Shown in pieces: positions 16,205-24,279 of a stretch of DNA of 32,729 bases. The stretch spans positions 1-32,729 of the forward strand of contig CALMBF010000071.1 of the NCBI GenBank assembly GCA_937860145.1. The letters are read 5' to 3'. Numbering within the stretch: the first letter of the stretch is position 1; every line of letters starts with the position of its first letter. Under the pieces are notes generated by a model that was not told the DNA's origin, did not search any database, and worked only from the letters and a program-made list of their open reading frames with translations. The DNA is from an uncultured Geobacter sp. Its GTDB lineage: Bacteria; Desulfobacterota; Desulfuromonadia; Geobacterales; DSM-12255. The position numbers and the translations under genes are program-made.

Positions 16205-16873
16205 ATGGGGAAGGATGGACAGAACGGGGGTCCGGGTTGCACCCGGCGGCAGTTTCTCAAGGGGGGGGCATCGCTCCCCCTGGGGCTGGTCATGGCGGGG
16301 GGACTTGTCAGCATACCCTACCTGCGCCGGACGGGTGGCGGGGAGTTCATGCTGCGGCCGCCGGGAGCCCTCGAAGAAAAGAGATTTCTCGGTGCGTGCC
16401 TGAAGTGCGGCAAGTGCGCACGGGTCTGCCCCTACGGTTCCATCAGGCTTGCCGGGCCGGAGGCGGGCGTCGCGATCGGCACGCCGGTGATCATCCCCCG
16501 TAAAGAGCCCTGCTATCTCTGTCCCGATCTTCCCTGCGTCACGGCCTGTCCTTCGGGAGCGCTCGACAGGGGGGTGCAGGAGGTGGAAAAGGTGCGCATG
16601 GGGACGGCGGTCATCGTCGACCGGGCGAACTGTCTTTCCCTGCGCGGCCTGCGCTGCGAGGTCTGTTACCGCAACTGTCCCCTCATGGACAAGGCGATAA
16701 CCATCGAGCCCAGGCACAACGAGCGGACCGGTACCCATACCATCATGGAACCGGTTGTCCATCATGATAAATGCGTCGGGTGCGGGATCTGCGAAAAGAC
16801 CTGTGTCCGGGAGAGACCGGTGATTGTCGTGCAAAAGAGCCCGCCACGCCAGGACGATCACTATGAGTTTTAA
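16205..16873 (+). CDS. napG: Ferredoxin-type protein NapG (quinol dehydrogenase component)
   Basis: A 222-residue iron-sulfur protein with a twin-arginine signal (CTRRQFLKGGASLPLG, residues 12-27), so it is exported folded to the periplasmic side. Four cysteine clusters follow: CLKCGKCARVCPYG, CYLCPDLPCVTACPSGAL, the looser CLSLRGLRCEVCYRNCP, and CVGCGICEKTCVRERP, matching the four [4Fe-4S] sites of NapG/MauM proteins. With NapH it is thought to carry electrons from menaquinol toward NapA. The start at 16205 follows the napA stop by 16 bases. An in-frame ATG at 16121 lies inside napA and was rejected. It overlaps napH by 11 bases. Confidence 0.92.
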   Translation: MGKDGQNGGPGCTRRQFLKGGASLPLGLVMAGGLVSIPYLRRTGGGEFMLRPPGALEEKRFLGACLKCGKCARVCPYGSIRLAGPEAGVAIGTPVIIPRKEPCYLCPDLPCVTACPSGALDRGVQEVEKVRMGTAVIVDRANCLSLRGLRCEVCYRNCPLMDKAITIEPRHNERTGTHTIMEPVVHHDKCVGCGICEKTCVRERPVIVVQKSPPRQDDHYEF

Positions 16874-17636
16874 GCGGTGGACAGTCGCGCGACGATGCAC
16901 CCAGCTTGCCGTGGTTCTGCTGCTGGCCTCTCCCCTGGCCGGTACGACATTGTTTGCCGGCAGCCTGGCAGCAGCCGACATCGCCGGGCTCCCCCTCGTC
17001 GATCCCTTGGCCGCGGTGCAGGCGGTCCTGGCCTCCCGTGTCCACCCTGCGGCACTGCTCCTGCCGGCGGCAGGTGTGGCGCTGTCCTACCTTCTTGCCG
17101 GCGGCAGGACCTTTTGTGCCTGGATCTGCCCGGTCTACCTCATGGGAGAGGCCGGGGACCGGCTCCGGAGGTTCCTGGGGGGCGGTGAAAAGACCTTCCC
17201 CCTGGTGGCCAAACAGTGGCTGCTGTTGTTTGTCCTGGTGTGCACCGTGGTAACGGGGCTCCCGCTCTTTGAGACAGTGTCGCCCATCGGCCTGACCAGC
17301 AGGGCAATCGCCTACGGAAGTTACGGAGGGGCGGCCTGCCTGGCTGGCCTGCTCGCCATCGAGGTGCTGCTCGCCCGGCGGGTCTGGTGCCGCTCCCTCT
17401 GCCCGCTGGGAGGCTTCTATTCCCTGCTCGGGCGGCTGTCGCCGGTCGGGGTTGCCTTCGCTCCGGCACGCTGCAACGACTGCGGCGAGTGCAGCCGGGT
17501 CTGCCCGGTGGAAGAGGTGCTGGAACCCGTTCTCGCCCGTTCGGCGGAGCGGGTCGTGTCGGGGGAGTGCACCCGCTGCGGTTCGTGTATCGACATCTGC
17601 CCCCATGGAGCACTCGGCCTGGGCAAGGTGCGATGA
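16863..17636 (+). CDS. napH: NapH-like membrane quinol dehydrogenase with two [4Fe-4S] sites
   Basis: A 257-residue inner-membrane protein with about four hydrophobic segments (near residues 10-35, 60-80, 115-135 and 150-170). It carries the paired CAWICPV and WCRSLCPLGGFYSLLG motifs after membrane helices that are typical of NapH. A C-terminal polyferredoxin part has CNDCGECSRVCPVEEV and CTRCGSCIDICPHGAL. It is expected to oxidise menaquinol together with NapG. The start overlaps napG by 11 bases, implying coupling. No NapC or NrfH tetrahaem gene is seen in the window, so NapGH is the only visible quinol entry point of this operon. Confidence 0.92.
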   Translation: MSFKRWTVARRCTQLAVVLLLASPLAGTTLFAGSLAAADIAGLPLVDPLAAVQAVLASRVHPAALLLPAAGVALSYLLAGGRTFCAWICPVYLMGEAGDRLRRFLGGGEKTFPLVAKQWLLLFVLVCTVVTGLPLFETVSPIGLTSRAIAYGSYGGAACLAGLLAIEVLLARRVWCRSLCPLGGFYSLLGRLSPVGVAFAPARCNDCGECSRVCPVEEVLEPVLARSAERVVSGECTRCGSCIDICPHGALGLGKVR

Positions 17637-17676
17637 TAACGACACTATAAAGAAACATGTCAGCCAGGAGGTTCCC

Positions 17677-17973
17677 ATGAAAACCACGCGTCGTCTGCTG
17701 CTCTGCCTGCTGTTGCTGCTCTCCTGCGCTCTTCCTGTGCGTGCCGACGAGTCGGAGGAGGATCTGGAAAAGGCCGCCCGCATGGCAGAGAGCACTCCGC
17801 CGGTGATCCCCCACAGGGTCGAGGCCGGTTCCTCGGGCGAGGCGTGTCTTGCCTGCCACCGGGACGGCATCAAGGGTGCTCCGGCAACGCCTCACCCCGA
17901 GCGGCTGGATTGCGTCCAGTGCCACGTCCAGGGGGAGGTCAAGGTCAAAAAGAGTAAAAAAGGGAAGCACTGA
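17677..17973 (+). CDS. napB: Small dihaem cytochrome c, NapB-like
   Basis: A 98-residue exported protein: signal peptide about residues 1-23 (cut near VRA/DE), two haem motifs CLACH (57-61) and CVQCH (79-83). The segment STPPVIPHRVEA before the first haem, the GAP..TPHP between them and CVQCHVQ match the NapB layout (PPVIPHSVE..CLQCH..CLQCHVPQ in E. coli). It is shorter than usual NapB (about 130 residues after signal removal), chiefly because the loop between the haems is cut down, and it ends in a lysine-rich tail. It would hand electrons to NapA. A good ribosome site CAGGAGG precedes ATG 17677. The NapB call is by similarity of motifs. Confidence 0.8.
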   Translation: MKTTRRLLLCLLLLLSCALPVRADESEEDLEKAARMAESTPPVIPHRVEAGSSGEACLACHRDGIKGAPATPHPERLDCVQCHVQGEVKVKKSKKGKH

Positions 17974-17979
17974 CATCCC

Positions 17980-18339
17980 ATGTCTGTGAACCAGGGTCGC
18001 AAGGAGTTCCTTACCCGCGGGATGATCGCCTTTGGCCGGGATCTGCTCCGGTCGGTCCGCAGCGAAGGGGCAGGGGACGGGGGACGTGGGGAGATCGTTT
18101 GCCAGGGTAGGATGGTCCTGGATAACGCCAGGTGCCTGGCCCAGCGTGGAGGGTGCTTTGCCTGTCTGGACATCTGTCCCCGGGAGGCGCTCTGGATCAG
18201 GCCCGGTGTGGGTATACACGTTGCTGAAGAGAAGTGTGACGGGTGCGGCGAGTGCAGGGACGCATGTCCCCTCGACCCGCCGGCCCTCAGGGAATATTGC
18301 GCACCAGCAGGAACACAACCAGAGGTGAAAGGAGACTAG
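17980..18339 (+). CDS. napF: NapF-like 4Fe-4S ferredoxin
   Basis: A 119-residue protein with two [4Fe-4S] motifs: C52-x6-C59-x2-C62-x3-C66-P and C86-x2-C89-x2-C92-x3-C96-P. Its first 25 residues (MSVNQGRKEFLTRGMIAFGRDLL) recall the N terminus of NapF, which lacks a cleaved signal and acts in the cytoplasm, where NapF has been linked to NapA maturation. E. coli NapF has more clusters, so this is a shortened relative. It lies 6 bases after the NapB-like gene and 1 base before the octahaem reductase gene. Alternative: an electron carrier serving NapGH. Confidence 0.72.
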   Translation: MSVNQGRKEFLTRGMIAFGRDLLRSVRSEGAGDGGRGEIVCQGRMVLDNARCLAQRGGCFACLDICPREALWIRPGVGIHVAEEKCDGCGECRDACPLDPPALREYCAPAGTQPEVKGD

Positions 18340-18340
18340 T

Positions 18341-19942
18341 ATGCAGAAAAAACGTATCGTGCTTGCCACGGCACTGATCGGCACGGCAGCACTGTTGTCG
18401 CTGCCGGTACTGACCACGGCGGCGAAGAGCAAACCGGTGACAGTGGCCAATGACGGGCGGGCAAAGTGTTATGAATGTCACGAAGAGATCAAGGCGATGA
18501 AGGAGGGGTCCAAGCACGCCAAGCTTGCCTGCAAGACCTGTCACGACAACCTCGACAAGCACCTGTCGAGCATGGGGGAGACCAAGCCGGTGACGCTCAT
18601 CGACGCGGCGCTGTGCGGCAAATGCCACAAGGACCAGTTTGAAAGCTTCTTCAAGATGAACTACGAGGCGCAAGCCCGCAAGGAGAAGGGGATCCCCACG
18701 GGCCGGTCGCCCATGCAGGACAAGCTCCTCGAACCCTACGGCTTTACCATCGAGCACAATGAGCCCCGTGGCCATGCCTTCATGGTGGTCGACCAGTTCA
18801 TCGTCGACCGCTTCCAGGGGGGGCGTTACCAGCTGAAGGACGGGGTCACGGGATATGCCACCTCGGGCAAGACCTGGGACGTGCTGGTGGACAAGGGGGA
18901 GAAGACCAAGCTGCCGGAGACGGCCATGGCCGGGAATCCCACCTGCATCCAGTGCAAGACATCCGACCACGTGCTCAAATGGAAGTTCATGGGGGACAAG
19001 GACCCCAAGGCCAAGTTCGACCGTACCTCCAATGTCAACGACGTGGCCAAGGAGACCAACAATCCGGTCGGCTGCATCCACTGTCATGACCCCCACGGCA
19101 CCCAGCCGCGGGTGGTGCGCGATGCGCTTCTCCAGGCGATCGACAAGGACAGGGGTGGGAACATCTTCTCCAAGGGGGGGAAGACCGACCTGAAAGAGAT
19201 GGATTTCCGCGGCTTCCGCAAGATCGGTGTCATGGAAAAGACCGATTCCCGCTTGATGTGTGCCCAGTGTCACGTGGAGTACGCCTGCGGAGCGGGGTTC
19301 CAGTGGAGTGATAACGCCAAGGTGGGGTATGCCGACCAGCGGACCAACCACTTCCCGCTCAAGAACGCCAAGGAGCTGCTGGCCCACTACAAGAAACTTG
19401 ATTTCTACGATTTTAAGCATGCTGTGACCGGTGCCCGCCTGATCAAGCTGCAGCACCCCGAGGCCGAGGCATTCGCCGGGAGTGTCCACGACAGGGCCGG
19501 GGTCCAGTGCCACCAGTGCCACATGCCGAAGCAGAAGGGTAAGGACGGCAAGATGTTCTCGACCCACGGGGTGATCCGGCCGAAGAGCCACGTGAAGGAG
19601 GCCTGTCTCGGCTGCCATCCCAAGGCGACGGTGGAGCAGAAGCTCTACCAGATCGAGGCGGTGCAGAACTACACCAAGGGGAAGATGCGCAAGGCAGAGT
19701 ACTGGATCGGTCGCCTGATCGATACCTATACCGTTGCCAAGCGGGCCGGCGTCCCGGAAGATGTCCTGGCCAAGGCGAGGGAGAAGCATGAAGAGGCCCA
19801 CGTGCAGTGGGAATTCTGGACCGCGGAAAACTCGGACGGCTTCCACAACCCGGACCTAGCCCGCGACACCCTGACCTTTGCCATCAAGGCGGCCAAGGAT
19901 GGCGTTGCCCTGCTGAACGAGGCGATAGACAAGAAGAAATAG
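18341..19942 (+). CDS. Octahaem c-type nitrite reductase (ONR, TvNiR-like)
   Basis: A 533-residue exported cytochrome (signal peptide about 1-28). Eight haem motifs: CYECH 43, CKTCH 64, CGKCH 92, CIQCK 202, CIHCH 245, CAQCH 307, CHQCH 390 and CLGCH 422. The single CxxCK, with lysine as the proximal ligand of the catalytic haem, is fourth in order, as in the octahaem nitrite reductases of Thioalkalivibrio. Pentahaem NrfA lacks the three N-terminal haems. Expected catalytic residues are Arg143 (PRGHAF), Tyr314 (HVEYAC) and His409 (STHGV). Tyr314-Ala-Cys316 matches the Tyr-x-Cys pair that forms a covalent crosslink in TvNiR. It should reduce nitrite by six electrons to ammonium in the periplasm. 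AAGGAG precedes the start, and the operon terminator follows. Confidence 0.93.
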   Translation: MQKKRIVLATALIGTAALLSLPVLTTAAKSKPVTVANDGRAKCYECHEEIKAMKEGSKHAKLACKTCHDNLDKHLSSMGETKPVTLIDAALCGKCHKDQFESFFKMNYEAQARKEKGIPTGRSPMQDKLLEPYGFTIEHNEPRGHAFMVVDQFIVDRFQGGRYQLKDGVTGYATSGKTWDVLVDKGEKTKLPETAMAGNPTCIQCKTSDHVLKWKFMGDKDPKAKFDRTSNVNDVAKETNNPVGCIHCHDPHGTQPRVVRDALLQAIDKDRGGNIFSKGGKTDLKEMDFRGFRKIGVMEKTDSRLMCAQCHVEYACGAGFQWSDNAKVGYADQRTNHFPLKNAKELLAHYKKLDFYDFKHAVTGARLIKLQHPEAEAFAGSVHDRAGVQCHQCHMPKQKGKDGKMFSTHGVIRPKSHVKEACLGCHPKATVEQKLYQIEAVQNYTKGKMRKAEYWIGRLIDTYTVAKRAGVPEDVLAKAREKHEEAHVQWEFWTAENSDGFHNPDLARDTLTFAIKAAKDGVALLNEAIDKKK

Positions 19943-19964
19943 CCGTCATCGGCAGGAGATACGG

Positions 19965-19999
19965 AAAAGCCCGCTTCACGTCGTGAAGCGGGCTTTTTT
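19965..19999 (+). terminator. Terminator closing the nap operon, probably bidirectional
   Basis: A perfect 15-bp stem AAAAGCCCGCTTCAC/GTGAAGCGGGCTTTT (19965-19979, 19983-19997) with loop GTC, ending in six T (19994-19999). On the minus strand it is followed by four T, so it may also end bamD transcription. Confidence 0.95.
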
Positions 20000-20021
20000 C
20001 ATGGGGAGGCGGGAGGATGGG

Positions 20022-20762
20022 TCAGTAATACTTTTCCAGCAGCTTGCTGGCGTCCATGATGTAGGGGCTGCCGGGGAACTCGGATGAGAGCCTGTTGAAC
20101 GCCTCCTTGGCCTTGTCCAGCTTGCCGATTCTCAGGCAGGCGGCGCCGAGGAGGTAATAGGTCTCGTCGTGGGTCGGGTTTTTCGGATACGCTGCCAGCG
20201 CATCCTCGAGTCGCTTGATGGCCGCGTCGTATTTTTCCGTGCGGTAGTAGAACCGTGCCACATACTGCTCGTGCTGCAACTGCTGCGTGATGGTGGCGTC
20301 AAGCTTCTCCTTCGCGTCCGCGACATATTCCGACTTGGGATATTTGTGCAGGAACTCGTCGAGATACGTGACCGTGTTCTTCTGCGGTGTCTGGTCGGTA
20401 TCGATGCCGGTGATCTGGTAGTAGCTCGACAGCCCCATCCTGTAGAGGGCATAGGCCGCTTTTTCGTGGGACGGGTGCAGCTTGCGGAATTCGTCGTACG
20501 CCGCGGTCGCCTCGATATAGCGCTCCGACTCGAAATACGCATCGGCGATCTTCAGCTCGGCATTGGTGGTGAGGTCGGGCGAGGCATAGGCTTCCCTGAC
20601 CTTTTTCCACTGGGCGATGGCGTCGTCATACTTGCGGGACGCGTAAAAATTTTCCCCCTCCTTGTACATGCTTGCCGGCCGGTTATCCAGGGGGACCGAG
20701 GTGCAGGCCGAGAGCAGCGAGAGGAGCAGCGGGCAGAGATATAGTTTTTTGTGAACCGGCAT
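20022..20762 (-). CDS. bamD: Outer-membrane assembly lipoprotein BamD
   Basis: A 246-residue lipoprotein, the usual BamD size. The signal peptide ends in a lipobox LLSAC, so the mature N-terminal Cys should be lipidated. The rest is tetratricopeptide-like helices: YKEGENFYASRKYDDAIAQWKKV, then a YIEATAAYDEFRKLHPSHEKAAYALYRMGLSYY type region. That region holds the BamD-typical hydrophobic SSYYQITGIDTDQT. Later come FLHKYPKSEYVADAKEKL and AIKRLEDALAAYPKNPTHDE. BamD is a core partner of BamA in inserting beta-barrel proteins into the outer membrane. ATG 20762 follows AAGGGA; an upstream in-frame start at 20783 was rejected. Confidence 0.92.
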   Translation of the reverse strand: MPVHKKLYLCPLLLSLLSACTSVPLDNRPASMYKEGENFYASRKYDDAIAQWKKVREAYASPDLTTNAELKIADAYFESERYIEATAAYDEFRKLHPSHEKAAYALYRMGLSSYYQITGIDTDQTPQKNTVTYLDEFLHKYPKSEYVADAKEKLDATITQQLQHEQYVARFYYRTEKYDAAIKRLEDALAAYPKNPTHDETYYLLGAACLRIGKLDKAKEAFNRLSSEFPGSPYIMDASKLLEKYY

Positions 20763-20789
20763 AATGTTTCCCTTAATGATCATTTACGA

Positions 20790-20818
20790 AACGTAATAAA
20801 AACAGCCGGGAAAGTCAA
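20790..20818 (-). promoter_or_regulatory. Candidate promoter for bamD
   Basis: On the minus strand: TTGACT (20818-20813), a 17-base spacer, TACGTT (20795-20790). It lies in the 74-base gap between typA and bamD. The -10 is weak, so bamD may also be read through from typA. Confidence 0.3.
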
Positions 20819-20836
20819 GGAGTTGCGGAGCCGGGA

Positions 20837-22633
20837 CTATTTCCTCTTTCTCCTGTTCGGGTCGAGCTCCTTTTTCCGCAGACGGACCGACTTGGGGGTG
20901 ACCTCCACCAGCTCGTCGTCGTCGATGAACTCCAGCGCCTGCTCCAGGGTGAGAATGCGCGGCGGCGCCAGCTTGACGGCGTCGTCGGAGCCGGACGCCC
21001 GGACGTTGGTCAGTTTTTTCCCCTTGCAGGGATTGACGTCCAGGTCGTTGTCCTTGGCATGCTGACCGATGATCATGCCGCCGTAGACCTCGATTCCCGG
21101 CGGGAGGAAGAGAATGCCCCGGGGCTGGAGGGCATCCAGGGCGTAAGCCGTCGTCTCGCCGTTTTCCATGGCGATGAGGACGCCGTTTTTCCTCCCCGGG
21201 ATCTCCCCCTTGTACGGGGCATAGTCATGGAAGGTGTGGGTCATGACCGCGGTGCCGCGGGTATCGGTGAGCACCTCGCTCCGCAGGCCGATCAGCCCCC
21301 GGGCCGGGATGATGAACTCGACGCGGATCGTCTCCCCCATGGGTTGCATGGAGGTCATCTCCCCCTTGCGCGGCCCCATTTTTTCGATGATGGCCCCCTG
21401 GTACTCGGCGGGAACGTCCACCACGAGGTATTCCATCGGCTCCATCTTCGTGCCGTCGATGTCACGGAGGATGACCTCGGGCTTGGACACGGCCATCTCG
21501 AACCCTTCCCGGCGCATGTTCTCGATGAGGATGGAGAGATGGAGCTCGCCGCGGCCCGAGACCTTGAAGGTGTCGGCATTGTCGGTATCCTCGACCCGCA
21601 GGGAGACGTTGGTGCGGAGCTCCTTGTCGAGCCGCTCGCGGATGTTGCGGGAGGTGACCAGCTTCCCTTCACGGCCGGCAAAGGGGGAGGAGTTGACGAT
21701 GAAGTTCATGGAGATGGTCGGCTCGTCGATGGCGACATAGGGGAGGGCTACCGGATTTTCGGCGCTTGCCAGGGTCTCGCCGATGCCGACGCTTTCGAAG
21801 CCGGCTATGGAGACGATGTCGCCGGTGACGGCCTCTTCGATCTCAACCTGTTTCAGCCCCTCGTAGCCGAGGAGCTTGGAGATCCTCCCTTTCACCAGGG
21901 TGCCGTCCCGCTTGATGACCGCCAGGTTTTCCCCGGTCTTGACGCGGCCGCTGTAGATCTTGCCGGTGGCGATCCGGCCGATGTAGTCGTTGTAGTCGAT
22001 GTTGGTGACCAGGAACTGGAACGGTGCCCCGGCGTCACCCTTGGGGGGGTGGACGTTGCTCTCCACCACGGCGAAGAGCGGCTCCATGCTGGTGGAGGGG
22101 GAGTTCATGTCCAGCTTGGCGTACCCCATCTTGGCGCTGGTGTAGACGATGGGGAAGTCGAGCTGTTCGTCGTTGGCGTTCAGTTCGCAGAAGAGGTCGA
22201 AGACCATGTCCACGACTTCGTCGGGGCGGGCGCCGGGGCGGTCGATCTTGTTGATGACCACGATCGGCTTCAGTCCCAGGTCCAGGCTCTTCTTCAGCAC
22301 GAAGCGGGTCTGGGGCATGGGGCCGTCCAGGGCGTCGACCAGCAGGAGCACCGAGTCGACCATGGTCAGGACCCGTTCCACCTCCCCCCCGAAGTCGGCG
22401 TGGCCCGGGGTGTCGACGATGTTGATCTTGTACCTGCCGTGGTGCACGGAGAGGTTCTTGGAGAGGATGGTGATCCCCCGCTCCTTCTCAAGGTCGTTGG
22501 AATCCATGACCCTTTCGGTGATGGCCTCGTTTTCACGGAAAACCCCGGCGTGCTTCAGCATGGCGTCCACCAGGGTGGTCTTGCCATGGTCGACGTGGGC
22601 GATGATGGCGATGTTGCGAATCAGTTCCTGCAT
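20837..22633 (-). CDS. typA: Ribosome-associated translational GTPase TypA/BipA
   Basis: A 598-residue translation-factor GTPase of normal TypA length. GTP-binding motifs: AHVDHGKT (G1), RGITI (G2), DTPGH (G3), NKID (G4) and SAK (G5). These are followed by an EF-G-like domain 2, then domains III and V, and the TypA-specific C-terminal domain near [16 protein letters not shown]. Distinct from LepA and EF-G, the N terminus reads [17 protein letters not shown]. TypA binds the 70S ribosome and helps 50S assembly and stress adaptation. The start ATG follows AAAGGAG. A terminator-like hairpin lies directly upstream. Confidence 0.97.
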   Translation of the reverse strand: MQELIRNIAIIAHVDHGKTTLVDAMLKHAGVFRENEAITERVMDSNDLEKERGITILSKNLSVHHGRYKINIVDTPGHADFGGEVERVLTMVDSVLLLVDALDGPMPQTRFVLKKSLDLGLKPIVVINKIDRPGARPDEVVDMVFDLFCELNANDEQLDFPIVYTSAKMGYAKLDMNSPSTSMEPLFAVVESNVHPPKGDAGAPFQFLVTNIDYNDYIGRIATGKIYSGRVKTGENLAVIKRDGTLVKGRISKLLGYEGLKQVEIEEAVTGDIVSIAGFESVGIGETLASAENPVALPYVAIDEPTISMNFIVNSSPFAGREGKLVTSRNIRERLDKELRTNVSLRVEDTDNADTFKVSGRGELHLSILIENMRREGFEMAVSKPEVILRDIDGTKMEPMEYLVVDVPAEYQGAIIEKMGPRKGEMTSMQPMGETIRVEFIIPARGLIGLRSEVLTDTRGTAVMTHTFHDYAPYKGEIPGRKNGVLIAMENGETTAYALDALQPRGILFLPPGIEVYGGMIIGQHAKDNDLDVNPCKGKKLTNVRASGSDDAVKLAPPRILTLEQALEFIDDDELVEVTPKSVRLRKKELDPNRRKRK

Positions 22634-22659
22634 GTGATGACTCCTTTGATGACGTGAAC

Positions 22660-22681
22660 AAAAAAACGGGCCGTCAGCCCG
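22660..22681 (-). terminator. Intrinsic terminator or attenuator between the TIGR02757 gene and typA
   Basis: On the minus strand, CGGGC/GCCCG (22681-22677, 22671-22667) with loop TGACG is followed by seven T (A-run 22660-22666 on plus). It ends the long minus-strand run from dapF to the TIGR02757 gene. It also lies inside the typA leader if the promoter at 22696-22724 is used. Confidence 0.75.
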
Positions 22682-22695
22682 CTAAAAAACACATC

Positions 22696-22724
22696 AATAT
22701 CGCAGTAAATGTCTGATAGTGCAA
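22696..22724 (-). promoter_or_regulatory. Candidate promoter for typA
   Basis: On the minus strand: TTGCAC (22724-22719), a 17-base spacer, GATATT (22701-22696). It lies just after the TIGR02757 stop, and transcription would begin near 22690, directly before the hairpin at 22660-22681. Confidence 0.35.
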
Positions 22725-22736
22725 GTTAAATAATTG

Positions 22737-23603
22737 TCACCCGTCTCTCCTCGGGCAGATGCCGGCGATGGCGCAGAGCTGGCAACGTTCCGCGGTGGTG
22801 CCGTCGCACCCCTCGGAAATCCCCAGGTGGCAGAGGGAAAAGTCGTATTTCACCGGGTCAGCCGGGTCGAGGGCCCGGAGGGCGGCGGTGATCTCCCGGG
22901 CCATTTTCCAGTCGGCCTGCTTCCGGGAGGTGAAGCCCAGCAGCCGGCCGATCCTCTGGATATGGGCGTCCACGGGGATGACCAGCTGTGCCGGAGAGAC
23001 CGTGTGCCAGACCCCCAGGTCGATGCCGTCGCTGGGGCGGACCATCCAGCGCAGGTACATGCAGAGGCGTTTGCAGGCGCTTCCGGAGGCCGGGGAGGGG
23101 AAGAAGAAGGAAAAGTACGAGTCCCCGGGGGGGGTGGCCGAACCGAAGATGGCCGAGTAGTCGAGGGCGAGCAGGGCGGCGGAGAACTCGTTCAGGGCGC
23201 CGGTAATGTCCCTGTCTGTCGGGCCAAGGCCGGCCAGGAAAAAGGTCTCGATGGAATCCGCTTCTTCGAGCATCGTGCGGATGGCCAGAAAAAGGGCGCA
23301 GAGGTCGCGACCGTCGTTGAAACGGTGCTTGAACCCCGCGAAGCGACGCAGGCCCTCTTCCGGGGCGAACGTTTCCACGAAGCGGCGCGGCGACGGGCCG
23401 ATGGCGGCAAAGACCGACTCCAGGTTGCGGAGGATGATCTTCACGTTGCCGTAGGCGAAGGAGGAGGCGATCAGCCCGGCGACCTCCTGGTCCCGGGGGT
23501 CCCGGAAGCGGTGACAGAAGGAGAGGGGATCGTTCCGGAGGTGCTGCCGGGAGCGGGCGGCGTACAACCTCTCAAGGGTTGTTTTCAGAAGGTCGCTGGT
23601 CAC
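22737..23603 (-). CDS. TIGR02757/DUF2400 family protein, endonuclease III-like features
   Basis: A 288-residue protein of the uncharacterised TIGR02757 (DUF2400) family: early [18 protein letters not shown], then [18 protein letters not shown]. Its C-terminal part resembles the endonuclease III/HhH-GPD family. [16 protein letters not shown] (209-224) recalls the VDTH..R segment with the catalytic Asp (here Asp212). The end [18 protein letters not shown] gives C266-x7-C274-x2-C277-x5-C283, close to the C-x6-C-x2-C-x5-C iron-sulfur loop of Nth. The usual LPGVGxKTA hairpin with catalytic Lys is not visible, so activity is unknown. It starts with GTG and overlaps the dtd stop by 4 bases (GTGA). 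Confidence 0.8.
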   Translation of the reverse strand: MTSDLLKTTLERLYAARSRQHLRNDPLSFCHRFRDPRDQEVAGLIASSFAYGNVKIILRNLESVFAAIGPSPRRFVETFAPEEGLRRFAGFKHRFNDGRDLCALFLAIRTMLEEADSIETFFLAGLGPTDRDITGALNEFSAALLALDYSAIFGSATPPGDSYFSFFFPSPASGSACKRLCMYLRWMVRPSDGIDLGVWHTVSPAQLVIPVDAHIQRIGRLLGFTSRKQADWKMAREITAALRALDPADPVKYDFSLCHLGISEGCDGTTAERCQLCAIAGICPRRDG

Positions 23604-24049
23604 GGTTTCCCGGGGCTTTCCAGGATAAAGGTCACCGGCCCGTCATTGGTCAGGCTGACCTTCATGTCGGCCTGGAAGACCCCTGTTGCCACCGGGATGC
23701 CCGTCTCCACGGTCCTGGCGACAAAGTACTCGTACAGCCTCTTCCCTTCGTCCGGAGGGGCGGCGGCGACAAAGGAGGGGCGTCTCCCCTTGGTGCAGTT
23801 CCCCGCCAGGGTGAACTGGGATATGGCCAGGATGCTCCCCCCGACATCCTGGAGGGAGAGGTTCATCTTGTCGTTCTCATCGCTGAACATCCGCAACTCG
23901 GCGATCTTCTTCGCCAGCCAGTCGGCGTCCCGTTCGCTGTCCCCCTGCTCCACGGCCAGGAGCACCACGGTGCCGACGCCGATCTCTCCCACCGTTTCGC
24001 CCTCAACGGTCACCCGGGCACTGCTCACCCGCTGGATGACCGCTTTCAT
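23600..24049 (-). CDS. dtd: D-aminoacyl-tRNA deacylase
   Basis: A 149-residue protein of standard Dtd length, starting [18 protein letters not shown]. It hydrolyses D-amino acids mischarged on tRNA. Diagnostic motifs are ISQFTL, with the active-site Thr, and NDGPVTFIL, the Gly-cisPro motif giving chiral selectivity; KGRRPSF is also typical. It overlaps both neighbours by 4 bases (ATGA with the lipoprotein gene, GTGA with TIGR02757), so the trio is translationally coupled. Confidence 0.95.
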   Translation of the reverse strand: MKAVIQRVSSARVTVEGETVGEIGVGTVVLLAVEQGDSERDADWLAKKIAELRMFSDENDKMNLSLQDVGGSILAISQFTLAGNCTKGRRPSFVAAAPPDEGKRLYEYFVARTVETGIPVATGVFQADMKVSLTNDGPVTFILESPGKP

Positions 24050-24270
24050 TTCCCCCCCTTGAGGGCGGCAAGCCTTTCCCTGGCCTTCGCGGCAAAGGGG
24101 GAGTCGGGGTATGTGCGCACGATCTCTTCGTAGAGCTGGATGGCGTGGTCCCTGTTGTTCTGCTTCTCCTCGAATTGGGCGGTGTCGAACTGTTCCTTCC
24201 CCTTTTCCGCGCTGCAGGCGGTAACGGCCATGAGGGCTGCGCCCATAACCAGTAGAACGACTCGTTTCAC
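24046..24270 (-). CDS. Small lipoprotein with a tetratricopeptide-like segment
   Basis: A 74-residue protein. The first 19 residues form a lipoprotein signal ending in VTAC, so Cys19 should be lipidated. The rest reads like one TPR or Sel1-type helical hairpin: [19 protein letters not shown], then [21 protein letters not shown], similar to units in BamD-like and YbgF-like proteins. It starts with GTG after TAGGAGG. Function unknown; it may help organise an envelope complex. It overlaps dtd by 4 bases. Confidence 0.8.
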   Translation of the reverse strand: MKRVVLLVMGAALMAVTACSAEKGKEQFDTAQFEEKQNNRDHAIQLYEEIVRTYPDSPFAAKARERLAALKGGK

Positions 24271-24279
24271 GATAACCTC

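Noticed and set aside
18341-19942. Pentahaem NrfA
   Set aside because: Eight haem motifs with CxxCK in fourth place and a Tyr-x-Cys pair fit the octahaem family instead.
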